Shown in pieces: positions 9,332 through 18,031 of a stretch of DNA of 43,567 nucleotides. The position numbers and the translations under genes were made by a program. Origin of the DNA: Actinomycetota bacterium (GTDB lineage Bacteria > Actinomycetota > Acidimicrobiia > Acidimicrobiales > Microtrichaceae); NCBI GenBank assembly GCA_016703525.1, contig JADJBW010000025.1, positions 1 through 43,567 of the forward strand. The letters are read 5' to 3'. Below the pieces are notes generated by a model. It saw only the letters and a program-made list of their open reading frames with translations. It was not told the origin of the DNA and made no database searches. Every line of letters begins with the position of its first letter. Positions within the stretch are counted from its first letter, which is position 1.

Positions 9332-10366
9332 ATGATCGATCAGCACGGAGGCGCCGAGGCCGCGGTGGTCACCCTCGACCGGGTACGGCATCGCTTCGGT
9401 GAGGTCATCGCTCTCGACGGCCTGAGCCTATCGGTACCGTCGCAACGCATCACCGTGCTGCTCGGGCCGAACGGCGCCGGCAAGACCACCGCGATCCGCA
9501 CCATCACCGGCGCGTTGTCACCCCGAGAGGGGCACGTCTCGACGTTCGGGCTCGACCCGCGGGTCGAGGGCGATCACGTGCGGCGCCGATGCGGCGTCGT
9601 CTCGGCCAAGCCCGCCCTGTACGACCGGCTGAGCGGATACGACAACCTCGTGTACGCCGCTGAGCTCTACGGCGTCGGCCGAGCGTCGCAGGACCCGGCG
9701 ATCCGCGCCGCTGCGGGTCGGTTCGGGATCGACGATGCGCTCTCCCACCAGGTCGGCGGGTACTCGACGGGCATGAAGACCCGCCTCGCGCTCGCCCGGG
9801 CGGTCCTGCACGACCCCGATCTGTTGCTCTTCGACGAGCCGACCTCCGGCCTCGACCCCGAGTCGTCCCAGGCCGTGCTCGACCTCATCCGCGACATGAC
9901 CGGTGCCGGCAAGACGGTGGTGATGTGCACGCATCTCCTGGCCGAGGCCGAGGGCCTCGCCGACCACATCGTGGTCATGGAGGCGGGCCGCAACCTGTGC
10001 GCGGGCACCCCCGACGAGCTGTCCCGCCGATTCTGGCCGGGGGCGCTCCTCCTGCTCGACGCAGAGTCGCCCGACCAACTCGACCGCGTGGCGCTGTGGC
10101 GCGGTGTCACCGCGTACGACCGGACCGACGTTGCCCGAGTCGAGCTCGACGGATTCGGCCGGGTGCCCGACCTCGTGGCGACCCTCGTGCGCGACGGCGT
10201 CCGCCTCACGCGTGTCGAGCCGAAGGTACCGACGCTGGAGGACCTGTACTTCGCGATTCGCCAGCAGGCGCGCGGCGACGGCCTCGCGCCCGTCGCGAGC
10301 CACCTCCCCGCGGCGGCGCCATCGCCGCGAACACACGAGCTCACTGCACGGGAGGCCACGGCATGA
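9332..10366 (+). CDS. ABC transporter ATP-binding protein (NatA/CcmA-type)
   Basis: Nucleotide-binding subunit of an ABC-2-type exporter. Walker A is GPNGAGKTT, the Q-loop is around VVSAKPALYDRL, the signature is YSTGMKTRLALARA (a variant of LSGGQ), Walker B is LLLFDEPTSGLD, and the switch His is in MCTHLLAEAE. A C-terminal extension (about 225-344) with LEDLYFAIR is typical of drug or Na+ exporter ATPases. I start at ATG 9332; ATG 9293 is in frame and also possible. The stop overlaps the permease start as ATGA. Substrate unknown. The pair lies against the local gene direction, between ruvC and yebC. Confidence 0.9.
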   Translation: MIDQHGGAEAAVVTLDRVRHRFGEVIALDGLSLSVPSQRITVLLGPNGAGKTTAIRTITGALSPREGHVSTFGLDPRVEGDHVRRRCGVVSAKPALYDRLSGYDNLVYAAELYGVGRASQDPAIRAAAGRFGIDDALSHQVGGYSTGMKTRLALARAVLHDPDLLLFDEPTSGLDPESSQAVLDLIRDMTGAGKTVVMCTHLLAEAEGLADHIVVMEAGRNLCAGTPDELSRRFWPGALLLLDAESPDQLDRVALWRGVTAYDRTDVARVELDGFGRVPDLVATLVRDGVRLTRVEPKVPTLEDLYFAIRQQARGDGLAPVASHLPAAAPSPRTHELTAREATA

Positions 10367-11185
10367 ACCTGAGGCGTATGTGGACGGTCGCACGGACCGA
10401 CCTGAAGCAGCTCATCCAGGCCCGCGACTACTGGATTCCGATGGTGGCGCTCGGCGCGCTGTTCTTCCTTGTCGTTCCCGCGATCCTGTTGCTCACCATC
10501 CGCAACATCGGCGAAGTCACGATGGTGCAGCAGATCTCGGACACCCTGAAGGTGCTGCCGAAGGCCGCGCAGGCCCAGATTCAGGGCTCCACACCGGAGG
10601 CGAAGACCTCCTACGCCCTCTCGGTCTTCCTGTTCGCGCCGATTGCGGTCGTTGTTCCGCTCACCATCTCGACCGCCGTCGGCGCGGCGACGATCGTCGG
10701 CGAGCGCGAGCGCGGCACGGGCGAGTTCCTCGCCCACTCCCCCGCCACCGCCAGGGAGATCTACACCGGCAAGCTGCTCGCCAGCCTCATCCCCGGCTAC
10801 CTCACGACGATCGTCGGATTCGGGCTCTACTCGCTGCTCGTCAACGTCATCGCCGGGCCCGAGGTCGGACACTGGTTCTTCCCGACACCACAGTGGCTCA
10901 TCCTCATGTTGTGGGTCATCCCGCCGTTCCTCGCGTTCACCCTGTCGCTGGTGCTCCGGCTCTCCGCCAAGGTGAAGTCGACCGCGGCGGCGCAGCAGGC
11001 ATCGGGGCTCGTGTCGCTCCCGCTCATCGGCCTGGCCTACGGGCAAAGCTCGGGAGCGCTGTTCGGCGCAGGCGTCCGGCTGGATCGTCGGCGCCGTCGC
11101 GTGGATCATCGCGGCGTTCAGCCTGACCCGAGGGGTGCGATCGGTCACCAGGGCGCGCCTGCTCGGCGTGGCCAACGAGGTGTGA
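10363..11185 (+). CDS. ABC-2 type permease, frameshifted near the C-terminus
   Basis: Membrane partner of the ATPase with which it overlaps (ATGA). About 273 residues after repair. N-terminal RTDLKQLIQARDYWIPMVAL leads into membrane segment 1, followed by an extracytoplasmic loop. The ABC-2 signature VGERERGTGEFLAHSPATAR follows, then further hydrophobic segments (LLASLIPGYLTTIVGFGLYS, LILMLWVIPPFLAFTLSLVL). At about 11074 the frame breaks (one extra base). The shifted frame gives a sensible last membrane segment, SGWIVGAVAWIIAAFSLTRG, ending at 11185. Three bases separate it from the convergent peroxiredoxin gene. Confidence 0.85.
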
Positions 11186-11188
11186 CGC

Positions 11189-11683
11189 TCAGCCGGCGAT
11201 CGACGCTACGAGCCCGGCGATCTGCGCCAACGGCTTGTAGCCGAGCCCAGGGCCCAGATAGCGGTGCGCGTGGGCGACGACGCCGTCCGCATCGATGATG
11301 AACGTCGAGCGGCGGTACAGGTCGAGCAGCCCGACGATGCCGTACGACCGCCCCACCGCCTTGTCGGTGTCGGACAGCAACGGGAACGCGAATCCGCCGT
11401 GGGCCGCGGCGAAGTCGCAGTGACTCGCCACATCCTGGGGCGAGATCGCCAACAGCACCGCGTCGAGCGCGGCAAGCTCCGCGATCCCAGCGGTGTAGCT
11501 GACGAGCTGACGCGTGCACACCGGCGAGCTATCGGCCGGGTAGAAGGCGAGCACGACCGGCGTGCCGCGGTGCTCTCTCAGCGAGTGCGTGCACGCCGCG
11601 CCCGTCGCCCCGTCGATGCCCGCGAGTTCGAAGTCCGGCGCCGGCTCGCCAACCCTCAGCTCGCGTCCGCCTCCGTCGCCCAT
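11189..11683 (-). CDS. Peroxiredoxin, AhpC/TSA family (1-Cys Bcp-like)
   Basis: Thiol peroxidase that reduces hydroperoxides. The 164 residues show GEPAPDFELAGIDG, then VVLAFYPADSSPVCTRQL. The peroxidatic Cys sits in the PxxxS/TxxC-type loop, and the conserved Arg is in the later segment. There is no second Cys in the position used by 2-Cys Bcp proteins, so resolution probably needs a partner thiol, perhaps mycothiol (inference). The C-terminal half has the strand STFIIDADGVVAHAHRYL. Start ATG 11683 is 8 bases after the yebC stop, so it may be co-transcribed with yebC. Confidence 0.87.
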   Translation of the reverse strand: MGDGGGRELRVGEPAPDFELAGIDGATGAACTHSLREHRGTPVVLAFYPADSSPVCTRQLVSYTAGIAELAALDAVLLAISPQDVASHCDFAAAHGGFAFPLLSDTDKAVGRSYGIVGLLDLYRRSTFIIDADGVVAHAHRYLGPGLGYKPLAQIAGLVASIAG

Positions 11684-11691
11684 CGTGTGCG

Positions 11692-12438
11692 TCAGTCCAG
11701 CTGGGCGATCAGGTCGTCGCCGATGTCGGCGTTGGCGTACACCTCTTGCACGTCGTCGTGATCGTCGAGCGCGTCGATCACCCGCAGCACGGCCTTCGCT
11801 GCGTCGAGCGCGTCGATCGCGATGGTCGAGCTCGGCAACATCGTCAGATCGGCCGAGTGCACGGCGATGCCCGCTTCCTCCACGGCGGTGCGGACGTCGT
11901 GGGTGGCCGCAGCATCGCACACGACATGCCACGTGTCGTCCTCGCGGGTGATGTCGTCGGCGCCGGCGTCGAGCGCCGCCAGCATCACATCGTCCTCCGA
12001 TGCCGCGCCGTCGACGATCACGATGCCCTTGCGCTCGAACTGCCACGCGACCGACCCCGGCTCGGCGATGGAACCGCCGTTCTTCGACAGGAGCGAGCGG
12101 ATCTCCGGGCCGGTGCGGTTGCGGTTGTCGGTCAGCGCCTCGATGTACAGCGCCACGCCGCCGGGCGCGTACCCCTCGTAGGTGACCTCCTGGTAGTCGA
12201 CGCCCTCGAGCTCGCCCGTGCCTCGCTTGATCGCCCGCTCGATCGTGTCGAGTGGCACCGAGTTCTCCCGCGCCTTGTGGAACATCGTGCGCAGCGTCGG
12301 GTTCATCTCGGGGTCGCCGCCGCCCTGCCGGGCAGCGACCTCGACCTGCTTGATCAGCTTGGCGAAGAGCTTCCTGCGGGCCTTGTCGGCGGCGCCCTTC
12401 TTGTGCTTGATCGTTGCCCACTTGGAATGGCCGGACAT
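11692..12438 (-). CDS. yebC: YebC/PmpR family protein
   Basis: Cytosolic three-domain protein of the YebC/TACO1 family, described in other bacteria as a DNA-binding regulator and more recently linked to translation. The 248 residues open with the signature MSGHSKWATIKHKKGAADKA and carry YEGYAPGGVALYIEALTDN and NGGSIAEPGSVAWQFERKG. The C-terminus is acidic (DALDDHDDVQEVYANADI). It lies 30 bases after pdxT on the same strand, the mycobacterial arrangement; in many actinobacteria yebC directly precedes ruvC, but here the exporter pair intervenes. Confidence 0.96.
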   Translation of the reverse strand: MSGHSKWATIKHKKGAADKARRKLFAKLIKQVEVAARQGGGDPEMNPTLRTMFHKARENSVPLDTIERAIKRGTGELEGVDYQEVTYEGYAPGGVALYIEALTDNRNRTGPEIRSLLSKNGGSIAEPGSVAWQFERKGIVIVDGAASEDDVMLAALDAGADDITREDDTWHVVCDAAATHDVRTAVEEAGIAVHSADLTMLPSSTIAIDALDAAKAVLRVIDALDDHDDVQEVYANADIGDDLIAQLD

Positions 12439-12468
12439 GGTGGTCTCCGAATGTGGAGAAGGTCGACG

Positions 12469-13041
12469 TCAGATGCCGTCGAGGAACAACCGATGGATGC
12501 GAGCGTCGTCGCTCAGCTCCGGATGGAACGTAGCGGCCATGATGGCACCTGAGCGCACCAGCACGGGGAACTCCTCGACCGAGGCGAGCGCCGCCACGCC
12601 GGCGCCGAGGGACTCGAGCTTCGGCGCGCGAATGAACACGCCGTGGAACGGGTCGCCCAGTCCGACCACGTCGAGGTCGGTTTCGAACGACGCGAGCTGC
12701 CGCCCATAGCCATTGCGCCGGACGGTGACCTCGAGCGCACCGAAGCAGCGTTGATCGGAGCGGCCGTCGAGAATCGTCGTCGCGAGCAGGATGGCACCCG
12801 CGCACGTGCCGAGCGCGGGCATCCCGTCGTGCAGGCGCCGAGCGATCGCGTCGAACAACCCGGTCCGCACCGCCAGGTTCGACATGGTCGTGGACTCGCC
12901 GCCGGGGAGCACGAGCGCGTCGCACCCCTCGAGCTGGGCGGGCTGTCGGATCGCGACCGTGGTCGCTCCACACCGCTCGAGCATGCGACGGTGTGCGGCA
13001 AAGGCACCCTGGAGGGCCAGGACGCCGACTCGGGGTGCGAT
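12469..13041 (-). CDS. pdxT: Pyridoxal 5'-phosphate synthase glutaminase subunit PdxT (no usual start codon)
   Basis: Class I glutaminase that feeds ammonia to PdxS. The nucleophile is in LGTCAGAILLA and the His/Glu pair in FHPELS; LPGGESTTMS is also typical. The conserved N-terminus is encoded in frame as APRVGVLALQGAFAAHRRM, but no ATG, GTG or TTG precedes it: the in-frame pdxS stop TAG lies two codons upstream of an ATC at 13041. Either ATC is used as a start, or ATG was misread as ATC. The first ordinary start, ATG 12984, would delete the VLALQG strand that lines the active site. I therefore place the start at 13041. It follows pdxS by 3 bases. Confidence 0.88.
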   Translation of the reverse strand: MAPRVGVLALQGAFAAHRRMLERCGATTVAIRQPAQLEGCDALVLPGGESTTMSNLAVRTGLFDAIARRLHDGMPALGTCAGAILLATTILDGRSDQRCFGALEVTVRRNGYGRQLASFETDLDVVGLGDPFHGVFIRAPKLESLGAGVAALASVEEFPVLVRSGAIMAATFHPELSDDARIHRLFLDGI

Positions 13042-13044
13042 GGG

Positions 13045-13944
13045 CTACCAGCCCCGATCCGCGAACGTGACGTCGAGCGACGCGAGTTCGAGCCCGGCCA
13101 TCGCCTTGCCGAGCCCTCGGCTCACGCGCACCAGCGCCAGAGGATCGTCGTAGTTCGTGGTCGCCTCCACGATCGCCTGCGCCATGCGCTGCGGTTCCTC
13201 GCTCTTGAAGATGCCGGACCCGACGAACACCGCCTCGGCGCCGAGTTGCATGGCGAGCGATGCGTCGGCCGGCGTGGCGATGCCACCGGCGCAGAACAGC
13301 GGCACGGGGAGCCAGCCGGTGTCGTGGATCTCCTGCACCAGGCCGAGCGGGGCCTGGAGGCGCTTCGCCCACTCGAACAGCTCGGGGCCGTCGGCCTGCG
13401 TGATCTTGCGGATGTCGCCGGTGATCGAACGGAGATGGCGTACGGCCTCGACGATGTTGCCGGTGCCGGCCTCACCCTTCGAGCGGATCATGCACGCGCC
13501 CTCGGAGATGCGCCGCAGCGCTTCGCCCAGGTTGGTCGCGCCACACACGAACGGCACGTCGAAGGCCCACTTGTCGATGTGGTGGGTCTCATCGGCCGGC
13601 GTGAGCACCTCTGATTCGTCGACGTAGTCGACCTCGAGGGCCTGCAGCACCTGGGCTTCGGCGAAGTGGCCGATACGCGCCTTCGCCATCACCGGGATCG
13701 TGACCGCCGCCTTGATGCCCTCGATCATCTCGGGGTCGCTCATGCGGGCGACGCCGCCGTCGCGACGGATGTCGGACGGCACCCGCTCGAGCGCCATCAC
13801 TGCGCAGGCTCCGGCATCTTCGGCGATGCGCGCCTGCTCGGCGTCGACGACGTCCATGATGACGCCGCCCTTCAGCATTTCGGCGAGGCCACGCTTGACC
13901 TGCACCGTGCCGCGGACGGTGGATGGGGCTTCCTGCTCGGACAT
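13045..13944 (-). CDS. pdxS: Pyridoxal 5'-phosphate synthase lyase subunit PdxS
   Basis: (Beta-alpha)8 barrel that makes PLP from ribose 5-phosphate, glyceraldehyde 3-phosphate and ammonia. 299 residues. Signatures are GTVQVKRGLAEMLKGGVIMD, VMALERVPSDIR, the catalytic Lys in VMAKARIGHFAEAQ, the second Lys in MIRSKGEAGTGN, and the phosphate loop FCAGGIATPADA. I start at ATG 13944 (MSEQEAPSTVRG). ATG 13956 is a possible alternative. The frame is open further upstream into the DUF3048 gene, but only because that gene has lost its own stop. With pdxT it forms a complete DXP-independent B6 synthase. Confidence 0.96.
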   Translation of the reverse strand: MSEQEAPSTVRGTVQVKRGLAEMLKGGVIMDVVDAEQARIAEDAGACAVMALERVPSDIRRDGGVARMSDPEMIEGIKAAVTIPVMAKARIGHFAEAQVLQALEVDYVDESEVLTPADETHHIDKWAFDVPFVCGATNLGEALRRISEGACMIRSKGEAGTGNIVEAVRHLRSITGDIRKITQADGPELFEWAKRLQAPLGLVQEIHDTGWLPVPLFCAGGIATPADASLAMQLGAEAVFVGSGIFKSEEPQRMAQAIVEATTNYDDPLALVRVSRGLGKAMAGLELASLDVTFADRGW

Positions 13945-14006
13945 GCGGCTCAGCATAGGAGGTGCCGCCGACCCCTCCGGAGAGCGACCGAGCGCCCCGG
14001 TGCCGA

Positions 14007-14910
14007 TCAGGGTGACGCGAGCAGTTCGGCGGCGCGGTCGGCGCCGATCAGTCCGGCGTTCCACCCCGGTGTGATGGATCACGACATTGGCCGCGACCAC
14101 CTGTCCCGCGTCCTCGGTGGTGTGGCGCCGGCCGTACTCCCAGCGCAGCCAGCCCGAGCCCGACCAGACCCAGGTGGACGGCGTGTCGCCCACGCGCAGG
14201 TTCACCCCGGCCGCGGGCGCCGCGCCGGGTTGCGCCTGCCCCGCGCCGAGGAACTCGAAGATCGGTGACGGGGCCGGTTGATCGGCCGACGAGCGAGCGA
14301 ACAGCTCCGACGTGGTCGTGTACAGATTGTGCGGTGCGCGATGTGGGCCGCGCCGACGATACGCACCCGGCAGCGAGACCCAATCGACATTGCGGATCCA
14401 TGACGAGGCCGTCACGTCTGCTGTCACCGTGTCGTTCGCCCCGGACCACCCGAACAACGGCCGACCGAACATCGCCAGGATCGGCGGATCGCTCAACCGG
14501 GCCGACCGCACGGGACCCACCGACGCTGCGTCGGTCGAGTGGAACACCGCCATGAGCCGGCTGATCCCCTCGACCTTGATCTCGAACACCACGTCCGCGC
14601 GCTCCAGCCCGGCGTGGGGAAGCGCCTCGACCGCGTTGTCGAGCTTGATCGCGAGCGGCGGACGGCCCAACAGCGCCGCGCCCGCTGCGTCGACGCCGAG
14701 TGCGGTCAGCGGAGCGAACGCAACCGGCGGCAGCGGCGCGGTGGTCGTCGTCGTCGAGGTCGTCGTCGACGTGGTCGATGTCGTGCGGATCGACGTGGTC
14801 GATGTCGACCGTCGAGCCACCTTGTCGTGTGCCGAGCATCCGGCGGCGCCGCCGGACACCGCCAATGCCGCCACCGTGACCCCGCCCAGCACTCGCCGTC
14901 GGCCCGACAT
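14007..14910 (-). CDS. DUF3048 (YerB-like) lipoprotein, C-terminal domain truncated
   Basis: A signal peptide with lipobox-like GGAAGC leads to a Thr/Ser linker (about 38-60) and a DUF3048 N-domain: PLAIKLDNAVEALPHAGLER, DVVFEIKVEGISRLMAVFHS, SVGPVRSARLSD. The C-domain begins (PHNLYTTTSELFA, AAGVNLRVGDT) but stops after AANVVIHHTG, about 50-60 residues short of family members. From there the frame runs without a stop into pdxS. A shifted frame from about 14070 gives TPGWNAGLIGADRAAELL and a TGA at 14007; that fragment looks like the end of a different protein, possibly a ROK-type sugar kinase (weak). A deletion or assembly join is likely. Biochemical function of DUF3048 is unclear to me. Confidence 0.75.
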
Positions 14911-14983
14911 CCCCACGCACATCGCCACGTGGCCACGGTAGCCGCGGGAGCCTGCCTCGCTCCCGTGGTGTCAGACTGCCCCG

Positions 14984-17128
14984 ATGCGCGCGACGAACGT
15001 GAAGCCCATCGATCTCGCTCCACCCGCGTGGGGCTATTCGGTCGGAGCGGACGACGCGGGCCGGCCGCGCCAGTTCGCCCTCGGCCCGACCATCGGCGAC
15101 CTGTCGGCCGACCTGCCCCGATGGCTCTACCCGGCGCTCTACCCGACCTGGGGCGACGGCGACGCCGTGCACCGCGCGCCGCTCATGATCACGCACGCGG
15201 ATGGCCGCCTGTCCACGCGCCTCGTCCTCGACGACACCAGCGACAGCGAGGACGAGGAGGGTGTCACTCGCACCCTCCACTGCCGCGACGAGGAGCTGCC
15301 GCTCACCGTCGACCTGGTCGCCCGGGCGCATCACGGACTCGACATCTTGGAGCAGTGGGTCGAGATCCGCCACGAGGAATCGGACGCGATCACGCTGCAC
15401 GACTACGCCAGCCTGCACCTCTCGATGACGGTGGCCGCGGATGCCGGCGTGATCCACTTCGGAGGCGCGGGTTGGGCCGACGAGTGGGCCTGGGTGCCGG
15501 AGCGGCTCACCACCGGGCTGAAGGTGCTCGAGAGCCTGGGCGGCGTACAGCCCCACCTTCAGCGTTGTCCGATGCTGCTCGTGGAGCCGAACGGCCCTGC
15601 CACCGAGACCGCGGGCGACACGGTCGCGTTCTCGATCGCCTGGGGCGGCAACACACGATTCGAGCTCGATGTGCGGCCGCTCCCCGGACACGCGCTGCGG
15701 TCGCTGCGGCTCACCGCCGGCGCCAACGGCCACGGGGCCCCGTACCGGCTCGATCCGGGAGCGACGTTCCGGACGCCCAGCGTCTTGTGGACCTGGTCGA
15801 GCCACGGCCGCGGGCCGGCCACCGACCGGTTCCACCGCTACACCCGCCGCCATGCCCTCCGCGACGGGGAGCGGACGCGCAGCATCGTCGCCAACAACTG
15901 GGAGGCGACGTATTTCGACTTCGACACCGAGCGCCTCGTCGGACTGATTCAGCGCGCGGCCGACATCGGTGCCGAGACCTTCCTGCTCGACGACGGCTGG
16001 TTCGGTTCGGCGCACCCCCGCAATGACGACGACGCCGGCCTGGGCGACTGGACGGTCAATACCGACAAGCTGCCCGGCGGCATGGCTCCCGTCGCGCAGG
16101 CGGCCGTCGACGCGGGGCTCCGATTCGGCATCTGGGTCGAACCCGAGATGGTCAACCCTCGCAGCGAGTGCTTCGAGCGTCATCCCGAGTGGATCGTGCG
16201 CGACGCCCGGCCACCGCTCGAATACCGCAACCAGTTCCTGCTCGACGTGCTGCGACCCGATGTTGCGGCGTTCGTCGACGCCGCGGTGGCCGCCGCGATC
16301 GAGGCGGCACCCGACACGACCTATGTGAAGTGGGACGCGAACCGGCCGATGACCGACCCGGGGTCCACGACGTTAGGCGTCGACCGCCAGGCGAACGTGT
16401 GGGTCGACCAGGTGCGTGCCACATGGGACCGCATGGCCGCGGCGGCGGCGACCCACCCGGAGGTCGAAATGATGCTGTGCGCCTCGGGCGGAGGTCGCGC
16501 CGACCACGGCTCGCTGCGCTGGTTCCACGAGTTCTGGACCTCCGACAACACCGATCCGGTCGACCGGCTCGCCATGCAGTGGGCCTGCTCGCACTTCTTC
16601 CCGGCCGTAGCGATGGCCGCTCATGCGACGACCTCGGGCGATCGTCCCCTCGAGTTCGCCCTGGGTGTGGCGCTCTGGGGTCGCTTCGGATTCGATCTCG
16701 ACCTCGACGCGCTCAGCGATGCCGACCTCGAACGATGCCGGTGCGCTTCGGTGATTGCCCGACGCACTCGCGAGCTCGTCCAGCACGGCCGGCTCGAACG
16801 GCTCGTTTCGCCCGTCGACCGGACAACGGCCGGCCGCCAGGCCGCTGTCGCCTATGTCAACGACGACGGGTCACGAGCGGTCGTTCTCGCCTACCAGATC
16901 ACCGCGCCCGAGCGCGACGACGTGACCGAGTTGGCGCTCCGCGGACTGCGCCCGAACACGACCTACGAACTGCGACAGCTTCGGTTGGACGATCCGACGG
17001 TCTCCGACATCCCCGGAGCGGGTCCGGTCGAGTCCCGCCACACCGGCAACGCGCCGCTCCCATGGCCCGGTCGCGCCGCGTTCACCTCGACCATCCTCGA
17101 ACTGACGGCCGAGGAGGCCGGGGCCTGA
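14984..17128 (+). CDS. Alpha-galactosidase, glycoside hydrolase family 36
   Basis: Retaining enzyme that releases terminal alpha-galactose, for example from raffinose-type sugars. The 714 residues have an N-terminal beta-sandwich, then the barrel starting NNWEATYFDFDTERLVGLIQ with LLDDGWFG and FGIWVEPEMVNP. The expected nucleophile is D451 in YVKWDANRPM (usually KWDMNR) and the acid/base is D521 in FWTSDNTDPVDR. The GGGRADHG stretch before it is also conserved. There is no signal peptide, so it is cytosolic. It stands alone on the plus strand, back-to-back with the DUF3048 gene, and no sugar transporter or regulator is adjacent. The frame is intact. Confidence 0.93.
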   Translation: MRATNVKPIDLAPPAWGYSVGADDAGRPRQFALGPTIGDLSADLPRWLYPALYPTWGDGDAVHRAPLMITHADGRLSTRLVLDDTSDSEDEEGVTRTLHCRDEELPLTVDLVARAHHGLDILEQWVEIRHEESDAITLHDYASLHLSMTVAADAGVIHFGGAGWADEWAWVPERLTTGLKVLESLGGVQPHLQRCPMLLVEPNGPATETAGDTVAFSIAWGGNTRFELDVRPLPGHALRSLRLTAGANGHGAPYRLDPGATFRTPSVLWTWSSHGRGPATDRFHRYTRRHALRDGERTRSIVANNWEATYFDFDTERLVGLIQRAADIGAETFLLDDGWFGSAHPRNDDDAGLGDWTVNTDKLPGGMAPVAQAAVDAGLRFGIWVEPEMVNPRSECFERHPEWIVRDARPPLEYRNQFLLDVLRPDVAAFVDAAVAAAIEAAPDTTYVKWDANRPMTDPGSTTLGVDRQANVWVDQVRATWDRMAAAAATHPEVEMMLCASGGGRADHGSLRWFHEFWTSDNTDPVDRLAMQWACSHFFPAVAMAAHATTSGDRPLEFALGVALWGRFGFDLDLDALSDADLERCRCASVIARRTRELVQHGRLERLVSPVDRTTAGRQAAVAYVNDDGSRAVVLAYQITAPERDDVTELALRGLRPNTTYELRQLRLDDPTVSDIPGAGPVESRHTGNAPLPWPGRAAFTSTILELTAEEAGA

Positions 17129-17139
17129 GCCGGCGCCGA

Positions 17140-18024
17140 TCAGAGCTCGGCCATCAACTCGACGCGGTGGTCGAGCCGATCGTGGCGGCCAAAGAGCTCG
17201 TTGAGCCGTGATGCCGCCGCATCGTCGCTTGACACCAGCGGGTTCGCGATCCACACATGCGCGGTTCCCCACGTTGCCGATTCGACGCCGGTGCCGAGCT
17301 GCGCCATCTTCCCCAGCGCCGCGCCGAGTGCGGGCGGGTAGCGCGTCATGTCGATCGCGGCGAGGTCGCCAAGCATCTCCCGCTGGTCGCCGAGTGCGGC
17401 GCGCAGTCGACGAGCGCGAGCCGACGCGAGCGGCGTGACGAGCGCCATCGGCCGACCGTCGCGGGCCGGGCCGTTGCGCATGAGGGGTCCGCACACGTAG
17501 AAGGCGGCCCGAGCGGCGAGTTCCGCGTCGCCGGTTCCGATCCGAACGAGCGCCTCGGCGACGATCGCTTCGTACTCGTCGCGTTCCAACGCGGCGAGCA
17601 GGCCCGTCGTCGCAACGAGCACGGCGTCGCCCACCGGGCCGGAGACCGCCAGGTTGGCGTGCGCGTCGTCGATCACCTTCAGCCGGGGCGGCTCGATACC
17701 CGACGACATCGCGAGCCCCTCGACGAGGTTGTGCAGGCGGGGAAACTCGGCTTCACCGGCGTCGCGGCCCCCCAGGATCCGCTCGACCCCGAGTGGGATC
17801 GTCCGGGGAACGAACGCGACAACGACGGCGACGCCAACGGCCGCAACAACAAGGCCGACCAGCGCGCCGACCAGCGCTCCGGCCGCGAGCGAAACGACGA
17901 GTGCGAGGATCGCACCGAGCGCGATCGGACCGACCACGTGACGCAGCGGCAGGCGGGCGCAGAGCGCGACGTTGCGCTCGGCCCGGTCGGCCAGCGAACG
18001 CGGCGAGGAGAGGGTGGAAGTCAT
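17140..18024 (-). CDS. M48 (HtpX-like) membrane protein lacking the HEXXH motif
   Basis: 294 residues from ATG 18024. Two hydrophobic segments lie at about 30-75 (VGPIALGAILALVVSLAAGA and a following one). The M48-type domain follows: RLHNLVEGLAMSSGIEPPRL, KVIDDAHANLAVSG, VLVATTGLLAALERDEYEAI. At the zinc site the expected AHELxHI reads AEALVRIG, so both His and the catalytic Glu are absent. A possible third-ligand region remains (REMLGDLAAIDMTRYPPAL), as does an end like the family's (LFGRHDRLDHRVELM). It is probably a non-catalytic homologue. It is read in one open frame with lemA, but one missing G at 18037-18039 would separate them. LemA-M48 pairs are common neighbours. Confidence 0.78.
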   Translation of the reverse strand: MTSTLSSPRSLADRAERNVALCARLPLRHVVGPIALGAILALVVSLAAGALVGALVGLVVAAVGVAVVVAFVPRTIPLGVERILGGRDAGEAEFPRLHNLVEGLAMSSGIEPPRLKVIDDAHANLAVSGPVGDAVLVATTGLLAALERDEYEAIVAEALVRIGTGDAELAARAAFYVCGPLMRNGPARDGRPMALVTPLASARARRLRAALGDQREMLGDLAAIDMTRYPPALGAALGKMAQLGTGVESATWGTAHVWIANPLVSSDDAAASRLNELFGRHDRLDHRVELMAEL

Positions 18025-18031
18025 CGGTGGG

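Noticed and set aside
13045..14910. A DUF3048-PdxS fusion protein
   Set aside because: PdxS has its own start and normal length; DUF3048 is an exported lipoprotein, PdxS is cytosolic. The shared frame comes from loss of the DUF3048 end.
14048..16183. Minus-strand open frame of 711 codons opposite the alpha-galactosidase
   Set aside because: Antisense to a GH36 gene with both catalytic aspartates; composition typical of shadow frames.
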